Of a DNA stretch of 63,414 bases, positions 49,323 through 58,112 are shown one piece after another; position 1 is the stretch's first letter, and every line of letters starts with the position of its first letter. Under the pieces are notes generated by a model, which was not told the origin of the DNA, made no database searches, and saw only the letters and a list, made by a program, of their open reading frames with translations. Source of the DNA: JBCCFW01 sp039029535 (GTDB taxonomy: Bacteria; Acidobacteriota; JBCCFW01); the NCBI GenBank assembly GCA_039029535.1, contig JBCCFW010000022.1, positions 1 through 63,414 on the forward strand, in the 5' to 3' direction. The translations under genes were made by a program, and so were the position numbers.

Positions 49323-50299
49323 GCGGCGTCGGTCGGATGCTTGCGGAACGTCAACGTTCGGACCGCGTCGACGAGCCACTCCTGCTCGTCGGGATCCTCC
49401 GACTGCGTCGTGACGGCTCGCAGCAGGTCGAGGTACTCGGCCTGCCCCGGTGGGCAGAGCGACCGCGACCGTGCCTCCTTGCGATCCTCGACGAGTAGGT
49501 TCGCGGCCTTGATGAGAACGCCATCCTCACAGTCGAAGTGCGCGCGTCCGCGCCCGACGAGCCACGTGCGCAGTTCGTCGTCCTTCCTGGGAAGCGCGAG
49601 CTGAAGCACGAGACAGCGACGGAGAAAGGCGTTGGGAAGCGAGCGCTCCTCGTTGGTCGTGACAATGACGAGCGGCGGCTCGGCACCCTCATCCCGCGTG
49701 ACGGGCTCGCCGCCGAGTCGATCGAACTGCCCGTGCCCGAGCGCCTCGAGCAGGCCGTTGGGAACGGCGCTGTCCGCCTTGTCGATCTCGTCGAGGAGCA
49801 GCACGCAGCCCTGAGTCGGTGACCAGTCTCCAGGAGACTCGGGCACTTCGGCCTGCCCGCGTGCGGCCTGGGCCTGGGCGCTGTCCCAGGAGAAGCACCA
49901 CCAAAGCGGTCCTGGCTCGAGGTAGTTCGCGACGGCAAGTCGCTCCTCGACCTGCGCCTGATGCTTCCTCGGATCGGGCTCCTCACTCCCCAATGCAGCC
50001 TGAACCTGAGCGTCAGCCAGGCGGCGCACGGCATCGAAGGAATAGAAGAGGTCGCGAACCTCCGTGCGGGCGTCGATGACCTTCGAGAGGAAGGCCCGAC
50101 CGAGACCTGCCGCCGCGGCGCGTGCGAGCTGACTCTTGCCGGTGCCCGGCTCGCCCCGGATGAGCAGCGGGCGCTCGGCCGCCAGCGCGGCGTTGATCGC
50201 GAAGACGGCGTCCTTCTCGAAGACATGGGCCGTCGCGCCCAGGCCCCGGAGCTTGGGGAGGGTCTCTCGCTGCTGATCGGTCTTCTCCAGGAACTTCAC
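49319..50299 (-). CDS. MoxR-type AAA+ ATPase of the conflict system
   Basis: A 326-residue AAA+ protein of the MoxR type: Walker A GEPGTGKS (49-56), Walker B LLLDEID (167-173), sensor 1 IVTTNEERSLPNAF and an arginine-finger region (LRRC). A loop of about 45 residues between strands 2 and 3 (YSFDAVRRLADAQVQ... WWCFSWDSAQAQ) is characteristic of MoxR proteins found in ternary conflict systems. GTG 50299 overlaps the protease stop as GTGA with GGAGG 7 nt upstream. MoxR ATPases usually remodel a vWA partner, here the next gene. Confidence 0.9.
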   Translation of the reverse strand: MKFLEKTDQQRETLPKLRGLGATAHVFEKDAVFAINAALAAERPLLIRGEPGTGKSQLARAAAAGLGRAFLSKVIDARTEVRDLFYSFDAVRRLADAQVQAALGSEEPDPRKHQAQVEERLAVANYLEPGPLWWCFSWDSAQAQAARGQAEVPESPGDWSPTQGCVLLLDEIDKADSAVPNGLLEALGHGQFDRLGGEPVTRDEGAEPPLVIVTTNEERSLPNAFLRRCLVLQLALPRKDDELRTWLVGRGRAHFDCEDGVLIKAANLLVEDRKEARSRSLCPPGQAEYLDLLRAVTTQSEDPDEQEWLVDAVRTLTFRKHPTDAA

Positions 50300-51783
50300 G
50301 GGGAGGCCTCCGGTTGCTGGTCGTTTCGGTCGTCGAGGCTCACTCGCTCGACGGAGTCGTCGCGTTCGAGGATGTCGCGGAGCGGCTGGGTCACCTCCGC
50401 CTCGTACTGCATGAGTTTCAGGTCGTCGGAAACCTGGATGACACGGAGAAACCCGAGCTCTTGATGCACGCGTTGTCCGAACTGCGTAGTCTCCCCACCA
50501 CCGTCGTCATGTAACAAGAGGTAGTAGGGACTCCGTCGCTTGCCCTTCGCCTGCCGTCGGGCGCGGCTGAGGACGCTCTTCAGCGCCCCCTTGAGGAGGG
50601 CGACAAGCTTGTCCCTGCTCGCATGCTTGCGTCGCAGCTTCTGGCTCAAGTGCTCGATGACGGCATCGAGCTTGCCCTGACCCTGAAGGTCGAAGCCGGC
50701 CTCCGGGCTTGGCGGCACGCGACCGAGGCCAACGATCTCGTCCTCACTCAACACGAAGGCACAGGGGCGGCCGTCCACGCCCGCCATCGCCGCCTCGGCG
50801 AAAGCATCGGAGCTCACCGGCAAGGCGATCGGACCCGCGCCTGCACCCTCACTCTGCTCGAAGGCCTGGTCGAGGGCATGGAACGCTGCCCTCACGTCAA
50901 CACAAGCCGGCAGGACCAGCTCGGCCAGGCCACGCGCCGGACGCTGGGTTCCCGGGTCGTCACTCGGGCAGGACTCGTCGACAGCATCGAGGAGGTCCAC
51001 GAGCTCAGGCCCTCGCGTATGAAGAAGCGCCTTGATGATGGCGTCGACTCCATCGTCGACATCGAGCTCTTCGCTCAGGAGCTTCAACAGCGCCGGGTGC
51101 TCCCTGAGATGACGCCGGATGGCCTCGCCGTGTTCTCCGAGACGCTTCTCCCACGCATCGAGACCGAGCACACTGGAGATTCCGTCTCGATCACGCAGGG
51201 CCACGATCGGCGTCGCCACGATGCGATTGTTCGTCGCGAAGTCGGATCGGTATTCACGCAAGACACCGACCAGGCGCCCGTCGACGAACACCGGACCGCC
51301 GGACAGGCCCTTCCATCCCACCTCCTGCTCAGGGCTCTCGTCCACTCCGAGGTGAAGCGTGTCGTCTCCCTCGGCCACCGAGTGGGCGCGGCCGGCAAAG
51401 GGCTCGGCCTTCAACCCGCCGATGCCGCGTGAGGGCGTGATGGTGAAGCGCGGAAAGCCGGCGGTCTCCCAGCGAGCGTGCTGCTCAGGAGGAGTCCAGC
51501 CGAGGACCTGGCTCGCGTGCTCCCACGGCATGTCGAGGGCTTCGTTCAGCCTCAGGATCGAGACGTCGAGCTTGCGATCGCCCCAGGCCTCCTCAACCAC
51601 CGTCCGTTCCAAGCCCTTGCCAGGGATGACCACGGTGCTGACACCGAGCTCATCCTGCCCTTCCGGGTGCACGACGTGCCAGCACGTGAGGACGAGGTCC
51701 GGCGCGATCGGGTAGCCGGTACCACTGAGGATGGTCTCCTCACCGACCTTCACCATGATCGCAGCCGTGAGCTCCTTCTTCAT
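50296..51783 (-). CDS. Trypsin-like serine protease of the conflict system
   Basis: A 495-residue cytoplasmic protein. Residues 1-205 are a trypsin-like domain with a complete triad: His36 (TCWHVV), Asp73 (KLDVSILRL) and Ser161 (GLSGGPVF). Residues about 215-270 are helical and resemble small effector-associated adaptor domains seen in these systems. The last 200 residues contain a basic patch (LKSVLSRARRQAKGKRR) and an alpha/beta end. No signal peptide is present, so it would cleave intracellular targets. In trypco/MoxR conflict systems such proteases are thought to be the activated effector. Confidence 0.88.
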   Translation of the reverse strand: MKKELTAAIMVKVGEETILSGTGYPIAPDLVLTCWHVVHPEGQDELGVSTVVIPGKGLERTVVEEAWGDRKLDVSILRLNEALDMPWEHASQVLGWTPPEQHARWETAGFPRFTITPSRGIGGLKAEPFAGRAHSVAEGDDTLHLGVDESPEQEVGWKGLSGGPVFVDGRLVGVLREYRSDFATNNRIVATPIVALRDRDGISSVLGLDAWEKRLGEHGEAIRRHLREHPALLKLLSEELDVDDGVDAIIKALLHTRGPELVDLLDAVDESCPSDDPGTQRPARGLAELVLPACVDVRAAFHALDQAFEQSEGAGAGPIALPVSSDAFAEAAMAGVDGRPCAFVLSEDEIVGLGRVPPSPEAGFDLQGQGKLDAVIEHLSQKLRRKHASRDKLVALLKGALKSVLSRARRQAKGKRRSPYYLLLHDDGGGETTQFGQRVHQELGFLRVIQVSDDLKLMQYEAEVTQPLRDILERDDSVERVSLDDRNDQQPEASP

Positions 51784-51789
51784 CAGCAG

Positions 51790-52092
51790 TCACGCCGATT
51801 CGCGATCGAGGTTGCCCATGCTCAGGTCCTTCTTGGGCTGAAGCGTGAGTCGCACGGTCTGAACTGACTCCCGGTCCTCACCCTTCATCCCTCCCAGGGC
51901 GATGACCGAGAAGCCGAGCTTGCCTCCGGCTTTCTGAACCCTCTTCACGCCGACCTTGAGCTCCAGCTCGATCTCCGTGACGTCGAAGGCCGCGCCCCGC
52001 TTCCGGGCTGCCTCGCGCGCATCATCCAGCTCGACCCTGAGTTGCTCGACGAGCTCCGGGATCCCGATCGGCCCCTGCTCTTGCTCCGCCAT
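51790..52092 (-). CDS. Trypsin-co-occurring domain 2 (trypco2) protein
   Basis: A 100-residue protein matching the trypco2 pattern: an N-terminal helix IPELVEQLRVELDDAREA, strands FDVTEIELELKVGVKR and GGKLGFSVIALGG, and the terminal VRLTLQP. Trypco proteins are small partners encoded next to trypsin-like proteases in NTPase conflict systems; the molecular role is unknown, probably adaptor or regulator. ATG 52092 has AGGAG at 7 nt. It is the first gene of the chain that runs to the reverse transcriptase, and the protease starts 6 bp after its stop. Confidence 0.85.
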   Translation of the reverse strand: MAEQEQGPIGIPELVEQLRVELDDAREAARKRGAAFDVTEIELELKVGVKRVQKAGGKLGFSVIALGGMKGEDRESVQTVRLTLQPKKDLSMGNLDRESA

Positions 52093-52231
52093 CTCATCTC
52101 TCCTCACGACGACGGCCCGCCGTCACCGGTGTCCGATCAGGGAGAATGCCCGAGGCCACGACACCGGACCTCACGCCTTGTCGCGATTCGGAAAGTTGTT
52201 TAAACCCTCACTCCCGCACTGGAGCCATCAC

Positions 52232-53254
52232 ATGAGACTCGCCTCGACTCTCGTCTTCTTCCTCATCGCGGCTCCCTCCCTCGCCGAAACCCCACCCGAG
52301 CGCCAGTTCGACTTTTGGATCGGCGAGTGGGACGTCGACCTCCGCATCCGCCAGGACGACGGGAGCTGGCCGAAGTCGGTGCGGGCCGACGCCCACATCT
52401 ACCCGGTGCTCGGCGGGAAGGCCATCCTCGAGCTCTGGGACTCGGACAACATCAAGGGCTACAGCCTCCGCTACTACGACCCGGCCAAGGAGAAGTGGGT
52501 GCTGTGGCTCAACTGGCCCGGGCCCAACCGCTCGGGTCAGTCGAGCCTCGAGGGAGCCTTCCGACACGGGCGAGGCGAGTTCTTCACGACCCAAGAGCTC
52601 CCCGACGGCAAGGAGCGCATCAGCCGCTACACCTTCAGCGACATCACGCCCGACTCGCTGCGCTGGGACGACGGCTTCTCCACCGACGGCGGCAAGACCT
52701 GGGCCGGCAACTGGATCATGGAGTTCACGCGCCGTGCCTCCGTGCCGTCCTGGCCACCGGCCGGTCGACCCGCCCACACCCACGCTCCCAGCAACCGCTG
52801 CGACCGTGAGGAGTTCCGCGCGGTCGAGGTCCTCGACGGCGTGCGCACCGGCACGATCGAACGGCGACTCCCCGACGGGAGCTGGTCGAAGGCTCCCGCC
52901 CTGCTGCGTGGTCATCGCGTGCTCGGTGGTTGTGCCGTGATGGTCTTCCTCGAGACGAGCGTCGGCGACCAGCCGCACGAAGAGTGCTGGCACGTCACCT
53001 ACAACACCTACGCCGAGGTCTTCGCTCTCGGCCGACTCGACGCACGACCGGGCACGCCCCTGCGTCGCTACTTCGGTCCGCGCAGCAACGGCACGCTGTC
53101 ACTCGTCCATCGCGCGGCTGACGAGGCGCGCACTCCAGTCCAGAAGGTGACGCTCACGCCCGGCAGCGACGGCTCACTCCTCCTCGAGCAGCACGACACT
53201 CGAGACGGCGGGCAGTCGTGGACGCTGTCGGCCAGAGGCATGCTCCACCGCTGA
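52232..53254 (+). CDS. Exported protein with DUF1579-like repeats
   Basis: A 340-residue protein with a short signal peptide (1-18, ending SLA-E). It holds two related domains: 24-165 (FDFWIGEWDVDLRIRQDDGSW... GKAILELWDSDNIKGYSLRYYD... YTFSDITPDSLRWDDGFSTDGGKTW) and 185-335 (similar VLGGCAVMVFLETSVGD and TLTPGSDGSLLLEQHDTRDGGQSW). The WxxGxWD and S.DGG..W signatures recall the DUF1579/lipocalin-like group. GGAG lies 7 nt before ATG 52232. A TTGTCG/TTAAAC pair at about 52178-52205 could be its promoter. Divergent from the conflict operon. Confidence 0.7.
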   Translation: MRLASTLVFFLIAAPSLAETPPERQFDFWIGEWDVDLRIRQDDGSWPKSVRADAHIYPVLGGKAILELWDSDNIKGYSLRYYDPAKEKWVLWLNWPGPNRSGQSSLEGAFRHGRGEFFTTQELPDGKERISRYTFSDITPDSLRWDDGFSTDGGKTWAGNWIMEFTRRASVPSWPPAGRPAHTHAPSNRCDREEFRAVEVLDGVRTGTIERRLPDGSWSKAPALLRGHRVLGGCAVMVFLETSVGDQPHEECWHVTYNTYAEVFALGRLDARPGTPLRRYFGPRSNGTLSLVHRAADEARTPVQKVTLTPGSDGSLLLEQHDTRDGGQSWTLSARGMLHR

Positions 53255-53257
53255 CGA

Positions 53258-54052
53258 TCAGTCGTCGTCGTCCTTCCAACAGCCCACGCCGAACCAGCCC
53301 GGCCGCCAGGACTCGGGGACTGCGTCCAGGCGAGTGAGCTCAACGACGAGATCGGGCTGGCGTTCCTCCTGCTCACGCTGCAGCTCATGCAGTCGCCGCC
53401 AGGTCTCCGACCGACCGAGGTAACGACCGACGAGGAACCACGTGAACCAAGTAACGAGGCCCGCGACCAACACCATGCGCAGGCCTGCGACCCAACCGCC
53501 CAACAGCCCCTGAGCCAACACGAGCGCTGGTAGCCCGATCAGAGTCCATGGAGCCAGGCAACCACCCTGGAACGCCACGACCGATCGACAGCGGCTACCC
53601 CCGTCCTCCTCCGCCTCGGCCCAGAGCTCGTCGACGCCCTCCCGCCCCCACTCGAGCTCCCACGCATCGACGCGATAGTGACCCGGCGGCATCACGCACT
53701 CCTCGCCGTGTCGGAGCTCGCCTGGTTCCTGACCAGGTGCCCAGTTCCCCGGCACCGCATCCTCAACGCCTGCAAACACCAGCCGGCCGCTCGGCACGTG
53801 CAGGTAGCCGCCCGCAAACGGCACCTCCTCGGACGATTCGCGAAGCACGTCCTCGCGCCGCTCGTCGACGCGCACGGCCAAGGTCACGCCGCCATCGCCT
53901 CCAGGGCAGTAGTGCCAGCAGCGTCCCGCTCGTGCCGAGGACTGTAGCTCGGCTGCCGGATCGACAGCCTGCGGGTCACCGACCGCCAGCGCGACCGGGT
54001 CGAACAGGACGTGACTCCCCGCGTCCGTCCGGGATCGTAGCGTCTCCCTCAT
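53258..54052 (-). CDS. Membrane protein of unknown function
   Basis: A 264-residue protein: a polar N-terminal part of about 165 residues with Cys and Trp (RCWHYCPGGDGG), then two close transmembrane helices (about 168-188 and 193-212) and a charged tail (RLHELQREQEERQPDLVVELTRLD). No family is recognised. ATG 54052 has GAGGAGG upstream. It ends 3 bp after the convergent DUF1579-like gene and diverges from the dehydrogenase gene. Confidence 0.6.
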   Translation of the reverse strand: MRETLRSRTDAGSHVLFDPVALAVGDPQAVDPAAELQSSARAGRCWHYCPGGDGGVTLAVRVDERREDVLRESSEEVPFAGGYLHVPSGRLVFAGVEDAVPGNWAPGQEPGELRHGEECVMPPGHYRVDAWELEWGREGVDELWAEAEEDGGSRCRSVVAFQGGCLAPWTLIGLPALVLAQGLLGGWVAGLRMVLVAGLVTWFTWFLVGRYLGRSETWRRLHELQREQEERQPDLVVELTRLDAVPESWRPGWFGVGCWKDDDD

Positions 54053-54121
54053 GACTCCCTCCTCACATGAAACTCATCGACGAACCGTCGGGAGCCTCAA
54101 TCACAGGCTAGCATCCTCGTC

Positions 54122-56101
54122 ATGACCACCGCCGTCCAAGGTCGTCCCGCTCTGCCCGGCTCCGACGGACCGACGCTCGATCCCTGCGTCCTCGTCCTCT
54201 TCGGTGCTTCCGGCGATCTCACCAAGCGCCTGCTCATGCCGGCACTGCACGGCCTGGCGGCTGAGGGCGACCTACCCGAGCGCTTCGCCATCGTCGGCTT
54301 CGCTCTCGACGAGCTGAGCACCGAGGACTTCCGCGCGCGGATGACCGAGGCCGTCGAAGAGCTCTCGCCCTGGGGCGACGTCTCCCCCACCGCCTGGTCG
54401 GAGCTGGTCACCAAGCTCCACTACGTCCCCGGTCGCTTCGACTCCCACGAGGACTACGGACGGCTCGCGGGCGTGCTCACCCAGCTCGACGAGGAGCTGG
54501 AGACTGACGGCAACGTCCTCTTCTACCTCGCCACGCCCCCGCCGTTCTTCGGGACCATCGCCGAAGCCCTCGCCGAGACGGGGCTCGGTGGTCGCTCCCC
54601 GGAGCACCTCGGCCACGGCTTCAAGCGACTGATCGTCGAAAAGCCCTTCGGTCACGACCTCGCGTCAGCGGTCGAGCTCGACCAGCGTCTCCAGGCGCAC
54701 TGGGACGAGAGTCAGGTCTTTCGCATCGACCACTACCTCGGCAAGGAGACCGTCCAGAACCTCCTCGCCTTCCGCTTCGCCAACGGCATGTTCGAGCCGA
54801 TCTGGAACAAGGCGCACGTCGACCACGTGCAGCTCACCATCGCCGAGACCGTCGGCGTCGAGGGGCGCGGCGGCTACTACGACAAGGCCGGTGCTCTCCG
54901 CGACATGCTTCAGAACCACGCCCTGCAGGTCATCGCCCTGCTCGGCATGGAGCCCCCCAGCTCGTTTCAGGCCGATGCCATCCGCAACGAGAAGGCCAAG
55001 CTGCTCGAGGCCGTGCGGATCATGGGACCCGACGAGGTCGCAGGCAGCGCGGTGCGCGCGCAATACGTCGCCGGTCAACGACCCGACGGCACCGACCTGC
55101 CCGGCTATCGCGACGAACCCGGCGTCGCCGACGACTCGCGCACGGAGACCTTCGCGGCCCTGCGTCTCTTCGTCGACAACTGGCGCTGGGAAGGCGTGCC
55201 GTTCTACGTCCGCAGCGGCAAGCGGCTGTCGAAGAAGGAGACCACCGCGGTCGTTCAGTTCAAGAAGGCACCCGAGGTGCTCTTCCGCGGCACGCCCGCG
55301 CGCGAGGACCTCGACGCCAACCAGCTCGTCTTCCACCTCCAGCCCGACCAGGGCATCGAGCTGCGTTTCCAGGCCAAGACTCCCGGCCATGCCCTCGGAC
55401 TCCAGACGGTCGGCATGCGCTTCCACTACGACGAGGCGTTTCACGCACCACGCGGCACCGGCTACGAGACGCTCATCCACCACTGCCTCGCCGGTGACGC
55501 GACCCCGTTCTCGCGCAGCGACCTGCTCCAGGCCTCGTGGCGGATCGTCCAGCCGGTGCTCGACGCCTGGAGCGACCCCGAGACGCCCGAGCCCACCTGC
55601 TACCCGGCGGCGTCCTGGGGACCGAAGGCCGCTTCGGAGCTCATCGAGCAGGACGGTCGACGTTGGCTCGAGGTCGTGCAACGCAACGTGCTCCAGTCGG
55701 TGCCTCTCTTCAAGGAGTGCGACCAGATCTTCCTCGACGCCCTCTCGCTCATGCTCCAGCCCCGCGTGTGTCAGGCCGAGGAGACCGTCATCCAGGCGGG
55801 CGAGACGGGCCAGGAGATGTACCTGGTCAACCGGGGCGAGCTGGAGGTCGTCGACCCCTACGGGCAGGTGGTCGACACGCTGCGCACCGGGAGCTTCTTC
55901 GGGGAGATCGCCCTGCTGCTGTCGCGCCCCCGCACGGCGACGGTGCGGGCGAAGCGGGCCAGCGACCTCTTCGTGCTCGAGAAGCAGGACTTCGCCAAGG
56001 TCCTCCGGGAGCACCCCCGCTTCGCCGAGGTCATCCGCGACGTCGCCCGCCGTCGCTACGACCTGGTGGCCGAAGCCGACGACCTCATCCTTCCCGGCTG
56101 A
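54122..56101 (+). CDS. zwf: Glucose-6-phosphate dehydrogenase with C-terminal cyclic-nucleotide-binding domain
   Basis: A 659-residue protein. Residues 20-515 are a full glucose-6-phosphate dehydrogenase: NADP-binding GASGDLTKR (28-36), the substrate and catalytic signature RIDHYLGKE (about 201-209), and the EKPFG element. The family is usually about 490 residues. Residues about 523-650 are a CRP/PKA-type cyclic-nucleotide-binding domain (VPLFKECDQIFLDALSLML; IQAGETGQEMYLVNRGELEV; phosphate-binding cassette FGEIALLLSRPRTATVRA). The enzyme starts the pentose-phosphate pathway and makes NADPH; the extra domain suggests allosteric control by cAMP, cGMP or a related ligand. Confidence 0.92.
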   Translation: MTTAVQGRPALPGSDGPTLDPCVLVLFGASGDLTKRLLMPALHGLAAEGDLPERFAIVGFALDELSTEDFRARMTEAVEELSPWGDVSPTAWSELVTKLHYVPGRFDSHEDYGRLAGVLTQLDEELETDGNVLFYLATPPPFFGTIAEALAETGLGGRSPEHLGHGFKRLIVEKPFGHDLASAVELDQRLQAHWDESQVFRIDHYLGKETVQNLLAFRFANGMFEPIWNKAHVDHVQLTIAETVGVEGRGGYYDKAGALRDMLQNHALQVIALLGMEPPSSFQADAIRNEKAKLLEAVRIMGPDEVAGSAVRAQYVAGQRPDGTDLPGYRDEPGVADDSRTETFAALRLFVDNWRWEGVPFYVRSGKRLSKKETTAVVQFKKAPEVLFRGTPAREDLDANQLVFHLQPDQGIELRFQAKTPGHALGLQTVGMRFHYDEAFHAPRGTGYETLIHHCLAGDATPFSRSDLLQASWRIVQPVLDAWSDPETPEPTCYPAASWGPKAASELIEQDGRRWLEVVQRNVLQSVPLFKECDQIFLDALSLMLQPRVCQAEETVIQAGETGQEMYLVNRGELEVVDPYGQVVDTLRTGSFFGEIALLLSRPRTATVRAKRASDLFVLEKQDFAKVLREHPRFAEVIRDVARRRYDLVAEADDLILPG

Positions 56102-56341
56102 AACCGGCCAAAAACGGCGTCTCGCGCTCTTCCTGAAGATTGGCTGTCAGAGTTTCGGCGCAGCGCTGTTCTTCTACACGAGGGCCGGGGAGCCCGGGAA
56201 ACGACGACTGGCTCGACCGCAACGGCAGGGAGCTGCCCGCGCGTGGAGAGTCGTCCCGTCACCCGAGCAGGATGAGTGCGAGCCGGCCCGAGACTGTTGT
56301 TGAACGTTGACGGAGGGAAGGAGTCCACGGGCACCCAGGTC

Positions 56342-57220
56342 TCACTCGAGGAGCGGGAGGAGCTCCTCCAGTGAGGCGGGTCGATCGGCAGGCCGCCGTT
56401 GGAGGCAGTGCTCGATGACCTCTTCGAGCCGTGGCTCGCGGGTGGGTGCCAGGTCGAAGCCGCGACGGCCGACGCCGTCCACGAGGCACCGAAGCTTGCT
56501 CTCGAAGGACGCCGGCTCGTCACCGTAGTCGTGCACGGTCTGCCTCACGTGCACGAAGAACAAGGTGGCGCCCAGGGCGAAGATCTCGTCGGCCAGCGCG
56601 TACTCGATGTCGGCGTCGCCTCGTTGCATGCCGGCCGCCACCGCCGGCGAGACGAAGTGAACGAGGGCGCCTCGATAGCCGGGCTGCTCACCTGGGCCAC
56701 GGGCGAGTCCGAAGTCGAGCAAGCGGACACCCGCCTCACTCCAGCGGAAGTGAGCCGGCTGAAGGTCCCCGTGTAACCAGCCAGCAGCGTGAAGACGAGC
56801 ACAGGCCTGCACCGCCTCGCGGATCGCGACGAGGCTCACCGGACCCTCCCGTCCCCCGGGTCGCACCGCTTCGTGGAGGGGATGACCCGACAGCCGCTCC
56901 ATCAGCAACCAAGCAGCACCCGTGCACTCACCGCTGGCGAACAGCACGGGGCCCAGTCCTTCGGGGATCGCTCGGAGGACCTCGGCCTCGCGCCGAACGA
57001 GCTGGGCGGGGTCGTTTCCGAAGCCCGCGTGGGGTCCGGCTTGCCCAATCTTGAGGACCTGGGCCCGCTCGCCCTGAACCACCAACTGCAGGACGAGAGT
57101 GCCCCGTCGGTCCGCCAGGAGCTGCCAGCCCTGTCCGAGATCGAAGTCGGGTCGAGCCCGCTGGATCTCATCGACGAGCGCGTCGACATCCTCGGTCGGC
57201 CGAGACGACTCTCGCTCCAT
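56342..57220 (-). CDS. Protein-kinase-like phosphotransferase
   Basis: A 292-residue protein with the kinase order: a lysine in AQVLKIG (Lys57), a catalytic loop LHAAGWLHGDLQPAHFRW (HGD at 150-152 in place of HRD) and DFGLARG (169-171), then a helical C-lobe ending RRPADRPASLEELLPLLE, as in eukaryote-like Ser/Thr kinases. The glycine-rich loop is poor and HGDLQP is shared with aminoglycoside/choline-kinase relatives, so the substrate may be a protein or a small molecule. ATG 57220 has GGAG at 8 nt. No transmembrane helix. Confidence 0.72.
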   Translation of the reverse strand: MERESSRPTEDVDALVDEIQRARPDFDLGQGWQLLADRRGTLVLQLVVQGERAQVLKIGQAGPHAGFGNDPAQLVRREAEVLRAIPEGLGPVLFASGECTGAAWLLMERLSGHPLHEAVRPGGREGPVSLVAIREAVQACARLHAAGWLHGDLQPAHFRWSEAGVRLLDFGLARGPGEQPGYRGALVHFVSPAVAAGMQRGDADIEYALADEIFALGATLFFVHVRQTVHDYGDEPASFESKLRCLVDGVGRRGFDLAPTREPRLEEVIEHCLQRRPADRPASLEELLPLLE

Positions 57221-57349
57221 CAACGACGCTCCGTCCTGGGTCTCATCATGCAGAGAGTAGCGCCTCGGCTCGAAGGCAGTGACAACAGCCTGAGGCTCGA
57301 CCGTCTCTACTCGTGAAGGCCGAGCGGAGCCGCTCCTCGTGCTCGGCCC

Positions 57350-58102
57350 ATGGAGGACGCCGTGCAGGAGGCCAGCCCAAAGAGAGTGCCCGAACGGCGT
57401 TTGGTGACCGGCCCCGAGCCCTGGTGCGCTCCTCGCTTGTTGTCGCTCCGACGTCCGGACTTCTCCGCCCTGGACGAGGACGAGTCCGATTACTTCGAGG
57501 AAATCCAACGGCGGCGAGGCACCCAGCTCGCACCGTCGCTTGGTTGGCCCGTCACCCACTTCACCCGCTACCTGCTCGCTTCGCCCAGCGACGCAGCGCT
57601 CCGTGCCGACATTTCCTGCCTGGGTTCCGTGCACGCCGAGATCCTGAGCGCACGTCGACGTCAGCTCGATCGAGTGACGGTCGGCTCAGCCTGCGAGACC
57701 GTCATCATCGAGCTACCAGGCCTCGAGCGGGAACCTGGCTCGCTCGAGAACCTGCTGGCCGGACCTCACCGCTCGTTGGAGCAGCGCTACGTGGCGGCTG
57801 GCCTCCGGTTCGAGAAGACCTGGCGCGGACAGCGCGAGACCTCGACGCAGCACGACTCTCCGCTCGTGCCGCCCCTCACCTTCCTCTCCATCCAGAGCTC
57901 GACGGCTTGGTCGCGAGACGATGACGCCGGGTTCGATGACCTCGGCTCGACTTGCAACGAAGCCCTGTCGAGGATGACCGAGATCGTGCTCGCAACCGAC
58001 GTGCCGCTCGTCCGGCAACACGCAGCCGTGCTGGAGACCTGGCGTGTCCTGCGCGAGGAGCGCGCTCACGAGCAGTCGGCTCTTCAGCACGGCACGAGCT
58101 GA
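57350..58102 (+). CDS. Hypothetical protein
   Basis: A 250-residue soluble protein, moderately acidic, with no signal peptide or transmembrane segment. Segments such as GWPVTHFTRYLLASPSD and PPLTFLSIQSSTAWSRDDDAGFDDL look conserved in style, but no family is recognised. It diverges from the kinase-like gene and ends 11 bp before the convergent outer-membrane gene. It is the longest coherent frame on this stretch, but the start has no good ribosome-binding site. Confidence 0.5.
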   Translation: MEDAVQEASPKRVPERRLVTGPEPWCAPRLLSLRRPDFSALDEDESDYFEEIQRRRGTQLAPSLGWPVTHFTRYLLASPSDAALRADISCLGSVHAEILSARRRQLDRVTVGSACETVIIELPGLEREPGSLENLLAGPHRSLEQRYVAAGLRFEKTWRGQRETSTQHDSPLVPPLTFLSIQSSTAWSRDDDAGFDDLGSTCNEALSRMTEIVLATDVPLVRQHAAVLETWRVLREERAHEQSALQHGTS

Positions 58103-58112
58103 GAGCCCGTCG

